Shown here: in pieces, positions 6,701-10,245 of the stretch | Numbering within the stretch: the stretch's first letter is position 1 | Layout: each line of letters opens with the position of its first letter | Source of the DNA: Chlorobiota bacterium | Lineage (GTDB): Bacteria; Bacteroidota; Bacteroidia; Bacteroidales; B39-G9 | DNA: 10,245 nt | Direction of reading: 5' to 3' | NCBI GenBank assembly: GCA_030632095.1 | Contig: DAOVJU010000075.1 | Coordinates: 1-10,245, forward strand | Notes under the pieces: generated by a model | Told to the model about the DNA's origin: nothing | Database searches by the model: none | What the model saw: only the letters and a program-made list of their open reading frames with translations | Translations under genes and position numbers: made by a program

Positions 6701-6764
6701 TTCGTCTATCGAAGACTAACTAAGTGTTGTCGGAGTTAGATAGACTACGTCTGTCAAAGACAGA
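6695..6764. other. Long interrupted hairpin with an alternative short stem
   Basis: Three 6-bp blocks pair in order. ACAGAC (6695-6700) pairs with GTCTGT (6749-6754), GTCTAT (6704-6709) with ATAGAC (6740-6745), and CTAACT (6716-6721) with AGTTAG (6734-6739). This gives 18 paired bases broken by a 3x3 internal loop and a 6-nt one-sided bulge, with a 12-nt terminal loop. A second perfect stem, TCTGTC (6750-6755) with GACAGA (6759-6764) and a 3-nt loop, uses some of the same bases and would compete. No T run follows on either strand, so it is not a standard terminator. It abuts the 43-bp repeat and may be part of the same element. Confidence 0.5.
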
Positions 6765-6824
6765 TTAATTTCGTTGAGCTAAAGGTTCAAAATAACGTTA
6801 GAAAGTTTTAGGCTTGACTAATTG

Positions 6825-9152
6825 CTAGTTAACAATTAAAAATTTTGTAATTGCTGTTTGTGAGCCATCGCTGTTAGTACACAATACAAGATAAACCCCG
6901 GTCTGTGGTTTTTGCCCGTTAAAGTTTTTGCCATCCCAGACTGCTTCTCCCCCGTTGCTTTCGGTTTCCCAGACCAAATTGCCAGTAATATCGGTAATTT
7001 TAACATTTGTTTCTTTAACTAATCCGGTAATTGTAACAAATCCGTTATAATCGTGTTTCACAGGATTAGGGAAAACATATAGCTGGCTCATTATTTGGTT
7101 TCCCTGGTTTGCATCACTTCTGAATGAAATAATACCTTTCTCTGTTCCAAAAAATACTTCCCCTGATTTTGAATTTATTGCAATTGTCGAAATTTTATCT
7201 GAAAATAATGGGCTATTAGATGATGTAAAAGCATATATTTCCTGGTCAACGTTTTCTGACATTAAAAAAACTCCGTTATTCGTTCCAAACCATTTCCTGT
7301 TAGCTCCATCAATTGCGATTGAAGTAACAATTTCTTTTCCAAGTAAATATTGTGCATTACCTTCTTCCATCTCAACAATAATTCGTTGTGCATAGAAATA
7401 TTCACCACTAAAAACGTTTTGAGGATTGTAATAAGCGACAACTCCCTCGTTGGTTCCTACCCATATTACACCATCATGATCTTCTGCAATGGAATAAACT
7501 TCATTTGATATAATGTTGCCATCTTCATCTGCCACATCAAATTTTTTATAAGTATCATCACTAACATCATCAATCGTGTTGTTATCATTGAAAACAAATA
7601 TTCCTGCACGCGGGAGTAATACCCATTTGTTTTTACTTTGTGTTTCTATGATTTCAGTAATCCTATCACTATTACTTATTACAGGATAATTTAAACTAGT
7701 CCATTCACCATCTTGTTTTAAAACTATAATTGAGTTTGTAACCCCCACGTTGGTAGCCCATAAATTTGCATCATTATCAAAAGCCATCCCTCCAATTCTT
7801 ACATACAGGCTTTGTGCATATCCCTGAATATTTTGTAATGCACCATTTGTGTTGGTATCGTTATGCGTAATAATAAATTGCCCATCAAGAAATTCTGATA
7901 TTCCCTGCCCCCATGAATGAACAAATACCCTTTTCGGATTAAAGGGGTGAACTGCAACTAAAACATAATCCCGCAAATGTCCTATTTCAGGGACATTGGT
8001 ATTAGAATATGAATTCCATTCGTTTCTTATAAATGAATAACAAGTTGCCTGATTATAAAGATTTACCCCGGTTTCTTCTTTTCCACCGGCTACAGCCCAT
8101 AAGTTATCTTCACACGACACCATATCAAAAGCAGTATTGTTAGCTGGCCCATTGGGGAAATAATTTGTATAATCGGTATAATTAGGTGTGCGGACCAAAC
8201 CAAAATTTTTATCTGCAATCCATGCTACATTTGGTTCAAGAACTATATAATTTGGGCTGACAGAAGCAAATCCATAATCATAAATCCTGTGTAATAAATC
8301 ACCTGAAGAATTCATGAAATCAACACTATATCTTCTTACAACTATCAGGTATTCGTCAATTGTTAATAGGGTATTTACATTATTTATAGTACTATCAAAA
8401 TAATTCCAGCCTGTTCCATCGTAAACATAAACAGTGTCGGTATTATAGATATTTCCTGAATAACAAGTGTAAATTTTACCCTGATAGCTTGTAATAGATT
8501 CAAATTTCTGTGAATTATTGGGGATTAAAGTGTCATGTGTCCAGTTTTGAAAATCAATAAGATTAGGATTGCTGTAATCAGCTGAATACACGCCCATATC
8601 TGTTGCAGCAAACAGGAAATTCACTTCACTATTGTATGTAATTTCGTTAATATTGAGATATGTAGCATTTTCTCCAATTAAATATGTATCAGTGATATTG
8701 CCATTCTCAGTGTCTAATAAAACTATTCCAAATCCACATGAAAGATAAGCAACATTATCCATTGGAAAAATATGATTAATTGCCTTGCTACCTATTATTT
8801 GCTTTCTTTTAATATCAGAAACATTAAGTATTTCGCGGTTTTTTAATAAATCGATGTTACCATTGCTGTAGCCAACAACTAAAGTTTCGGTGGAATTGTT
8901 ATAATTTATAGCTGATATTTCAATGTCGGAAAGCCCGGTAATTGTATTTATTTTTTCTATTGACCCTTCTGTTTTATCATATGAAAAAAGCCCTAATTCT
9001 GTAGAACAATATATCTTATCTTCTGATGCAGCTATGCATTTGACACTTGCATATGGCAAGTGTTCCCGCCAATGTCCAACCTGGATTTGACCATAAATGT
9101 TAAACATAACAACATGCGCTATTAATAAAACCAGTGTTTTTTTCATCTGCAT
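6825..9152 (-). CDS. porZ: PorZ-like two-propeller protein with T9SS C-terminal domain
   Basis: A 775-residue secreted protein. It has a signal peptide (MKKTLVLLIAHVVMFNIYG, cleavage before Gln), then QIQVGHWREHLPY, the characteristic start of PorZ, and repeated beta-propeller blades. Clear two-component-regulator propeller motifs include GVIWVGTNEGVVAYY (about 560-575) and KWFGTNNGVFLM (about 630). The last 85 residues or so form a type IX sorting domain: VFPNPVK, VKITDITGNLVWE, then QTGVYLVL and the end ITKFLIVN. In Porphyromonas gingivalis, PorZ (about the same length) sits at the cell surface and brings anionic LPS to the sortase PorU, so that T9SS cargo is anchored. The role here is inferred from full-length architecture and the N-terminal motif. 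A generic T9SS-exported propeller protein is the main alternative. Translation may start at 9146 instead of 9152 (MQMKK or MKK). Confidence 0.8.
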   Translation of the reverse strand: MQMKKTLVLLIAHVVMFNIYGQIQVGHWREHLPYASVKCIAASEDKIYCSTELGLFSYDKTEGSIEKINTITGLSDIEISAINYNNSTETLVVGYSNGNIDLLKNREILNVSDIKRKQIIGSKAINHIFPMDNVAYLSCGFGIVLLDTENGNITDTYLIGENATYLNINEITYNSEVNFLFAATDMGVYSADYSNPNLIDFQNWTHDTLIPNNSQKFESITSYQGKIYTCYSGNIYNTDTVYVYDGTGWNYFDSTINNVNTLLTIDEYLIVVRRYSVDFMNSSGDLLHRIYDYGFASVSPNYIVLEPNVAWIADKNFGLVRTPNYTDYTNYFPNGPANNTAFDMVSCEDNLWAVAGGKEETGVNLYNQATCYSFIRNEWNSYSNTNVPEIGHLRDYVLVAVHPFNPKRVFVHSWGQGISEFLDGQFIITHNDTNTNGALQNIQGYAQSLYVRIGGMAFDNDANLWATNVGVTNSIIVLKQDGEWTSLNYPVISNSDRITEIIETQSKNKWVLLPRAGIFVFNDNNTIDDVSDDTYKKFDVADEDGNIISNEVYSIAEDHDGVIWVGTNEGVVAYYNPQNVFSGEYFYAQRIIVEMEEGNAQYLLGKEIVTSIAIDGANRKWFGTNNGVFLMSENVDQEIYAFTSSNSPLFSDKISTIAINSKSGEVFFGTEKGIISFRSDANQGNQIMSQLYVFPNPVKHDYNGFVTITGLVKETNVKITDITGNLVWETESNGGEAVWDGKNFNGQKPQTGVYLVLCTNSDGSQTAITKFLIVN

Positions 9153-9368
9153 TATAAGAATAATTATTTATTGAGTATAAACTGTTTTTTAATACTTTTA
9201 GTATACCGATATGAAACATGCTTACTCACAAATTGTTTATTTTATGGTATTTCCCGAAAAAATCAGCGATTTTCTAAAGGGTTATTATTTTTATAAAAAA
9301 TATAAAATTCAATAAATATCAATACTTTAAAAATAAATATGCTAATATAAATTATGACGGCAAACAAA
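9153..9368. other. AT-rich non-coding gap upstream of the porZ-like gene
   Basis: The first part of the 350-bp gap between the porZ-like gene and rdgB. It should contain the porZ promoter, but I found no exact TAnnTTTG box on the minus strand; ACAAATTGT near 9212 is only a partial match. A low-GC stem AAAATC/GATTTT (9259-9273) and the palindrome-rich run around 9290 are weak and probably chance in this composition. No reading frame of interest is visible. Confidence 0.4.
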
Positions 9369-9370
9369 CT

Positions 9371-9502
9371 ACTTTGCGGAACTTTGTGTCTTCTTTGTGG
9401 TTCTTTGCGAACTGCGAAGCAATCATGAACACCTTAAAAATTAACTATTTTGTGAATAAATAGCTATACCACAGAGTTACACAAAGCAGGCACAAAGTTT
9501 CA
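9371..9502. repeat. Inverted pair of CACAAAG-type interspersed repeats
   Basis: The left arm (about 9371-9411) is built from repeated CTTTGNGG words: ACTTTGCGG, ACTTTGTG, CTTTGTGG, CTTTGCG, about 10-12 bp apart. The right arm (about 9468-9502) carries the complementary form: CCACAGAG, ACACAAAG, GCACAAAG. Reverse-complementing the right arm gives about 20 matches in 25 positions with the left arm. The arms are separated by about 55 AT-rich bases. The right arm ends directly at the rdgB stop codon (9503-9505), so it could fold in the 3' end of the rdgB transcript. Similar CACAGAG/CACAAAG strings are common between genes in several phyla, from memory. Confidence 0.55.
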
Positions 9503-10087
9503 CTAAGAATAATTTTTCTTTCGTAAAAAAGCAACAAGTTTTTTAATGGCATTTGCTCTGTGGCTTATCATGTTTTTTTCTTCAAGTGACATTTCAGCAA
9601 AAGTTTTATTATATCCTTTCGGTATAAATACAGGATCGTACCCGAATCCCGAATTTCCGCGTTTATGATCAATAATGCTGCCTTCAACAACACCTTCAAA
9701 TAAATATTCTTCTTCATCCATTATTAAAGATATAATTGTTCTGAACCGGGCTTTTCTATTCGATTCGTATTTCAATTCATAAAGCAATTTAATTATATTA
9801 TCATCAGAATTTTTTTGAGGCCCGGCATAACGTGCTGAATGTACGCCCGGCCTGTTACTTAATACTTCTACCTCAAGGCCTGTATCATCGGCAAAACAAT
9901 CTATATGAAATTTATTATAAATGAACCTTGCTTTCTCAGAAGCATTTTCTTCCAGAGTTTGCTTAGTTTCCGGAATTTCATCATAAAATCCTATATCATT
10001 CAAACTTATTATTTCATAATCTTTGTTCAGAATATCCTGAATTTCTTGTGCTTTGTGTTGATTATTTGTTGCGAAGAGGAGTTTCAT
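9503..10087 (-). CDS. rdgB: XTP/dITP diphosphatase (non-canonical purine NTP pyrophosphatase)
   Basis: A 194-residue RdgB/HAM1-family enzyme that hydrolyses dITP, XTP and ITP to the monophosphate plus pyrophosphate, keeping deaminated purines out of DNA and RNA. The family motifs are all present: FATNNQHK (residues 5-12), ETKQTLEENASEKA (40-53), FADDTGLEVE with the key D68 (65-74), RPGVHSARYAG (79-89), GFGYDPVF (147-154) and SHRANA (175-180). I chose the ATG at 10087 over an upstream TTG at 10111. MKLLFATNN is the usual family start, GAAAAAG lies just upstream, and the TTG falls inside a promoter-like box. The length is normal and nothing is missing. The gene is transcribed towards the porZ-like gene but 350 bp away. 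Confidence 0.95.
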   Translation of the reverse strand: MKLLFATNNQHKAQEIQDILNKDYEIISLNDIGFYDEIPETKQTLEENASEKARFIYNKFHIDCFADDTGLEVEVLSNRPGVHSARYAGPQKNSDDNIIKLLYELKYESNRKARFRTIISLIMDEEEYLFEGVVEGSIIDHKRGNSGFGYDPVFIPKGYNKTFAEMSLEEKNMISHRANAIKKLVAFLRKKNYS

Positions 10088-10107
10088 CTTTTTCAATATT
10101 ATTTGAT

Positions 10108-10236
10108 TCAAAAATAGAACTTATACTTAGGAATTCTCACCAAACACTAATAACCTGAGTTCGATATAAAATTATTATACAGCTTTTCGAGGTTTTTCAG
10201 AGGCAACACAGATTTTTGCAGAACTAACGGGTTAAT
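10108..10236 (-). repeat. Possible decayed dispersed repeat or gene remnant
   Basis: One minus-strand frame reads 29 codons (including VLPLKNLEKLYNNFISNSGY), then a TAG at 10147-10149, then 12 more codons (CLVRIPKYKFYF) to TGA at 10108-10110. There is no start codon, and a TGA closes the frame on the upstream side. The text resembles short spurious proteins often predicted between Bacteroidota genes, which would make this a copy of a dispersed repeat. That is a recollection I cannot test here. It also holds the possible rdgB promoter. Confidence 0.25.
10109..10144 (-). promoter_or_regulatory. Possible promoter of rdgB
   Basis: On the minus strand TATTTTTG (10109-10116) fits the Bacteroidota -7 consensus TAnnTTTG. 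TTTG (10141-10144) lies 24 bp upstream, slightly more than the usual spacing. The transcript would start roughly 15 nt before the rdgB ATG at 10087. AT-rich sequence makes chance matches likely. Confidence 0.35.
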
Positions 10237-10245
10237 TCAAGAAAA

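Noticed and set aside
9259..9273. Rho-independent terminator in the gap before the porZ-like gene
   Set aside because: The stem is only six A/T-rich pairs; not distinguishable from chance in this composition.
10088..10111. Eight-residue extension of RdgB from a TTG start
   Set aside because: The family normally begins M-K-hydrophobic-FATNN, matching the ATG at 10087, and the TTG lies inside a promoter-like box.
9905..10117. Plus-strand open frame of 70 codons
   Set aside because: Antisense to the conserved N-terminus of RdgB; low-complexity hydrophobic text without motif.

Overview
The window looks like a chromosomal segment from an AT-rich member of the Bacteroidota. The evidence is the PorZ-like protein with a type IX secretion C-terminal domain, Bacteroidota-style promoter boxes (TAnnTTTG), A-rich translation starts without Shine-Dalgarno sites, and the Bacteroidota-type RecO. 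I see no rRNA, tRNA, CRISPR array, integrase or transposase gene.

Left third (1-3774, minus strand): an RND-type efflux operon in the order tetR - tolC-like outer-membrane factor - lipoprotein periplasmic adaptor - RND inner-membrane pump. A good promoter sits in front of tetR, with a possible operator at its start point. The first three genes are intact. The pump gene, of which only the first 105 codons lie in the window, has an in-frame TGA at codon 70. Clear RND protein sequence continues in the same frame up to the window edge.

Middle (3770-5860, plus strand): a block of degenerate 43-bp repeats, an MFS transporter with a possible structured leader, a perfect 9-bp palindromic hairpin, and a damaged HEPN/MNT toxin-antitoxin pair. 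In that pair the promoter and about 30 residues of the HEPN toxin remain, joined directly to an intact MntA-like nucleotidyltransferase.

Right half (5854-10245, minus strand): recO, a porZ-like gene and rdgB, separated by non-coding gaps rich in repeats. These gaps hold a second copy of the 43-bp repeat beside a long interrupted hairpin, and an inverted pair of CACAAAG-type repeats beside rdgB. The last 130 bp upstream of rdgB looks like a decayed repeat or gene remnant.

Most genes belong to known families. I found no convincing new multi-gene system. The points most worth checking are the nonsense codon in the pump, the truncated HEPN toxin with a surviving antitoxin, and the shared-period intergenic repeats with their hairpin.
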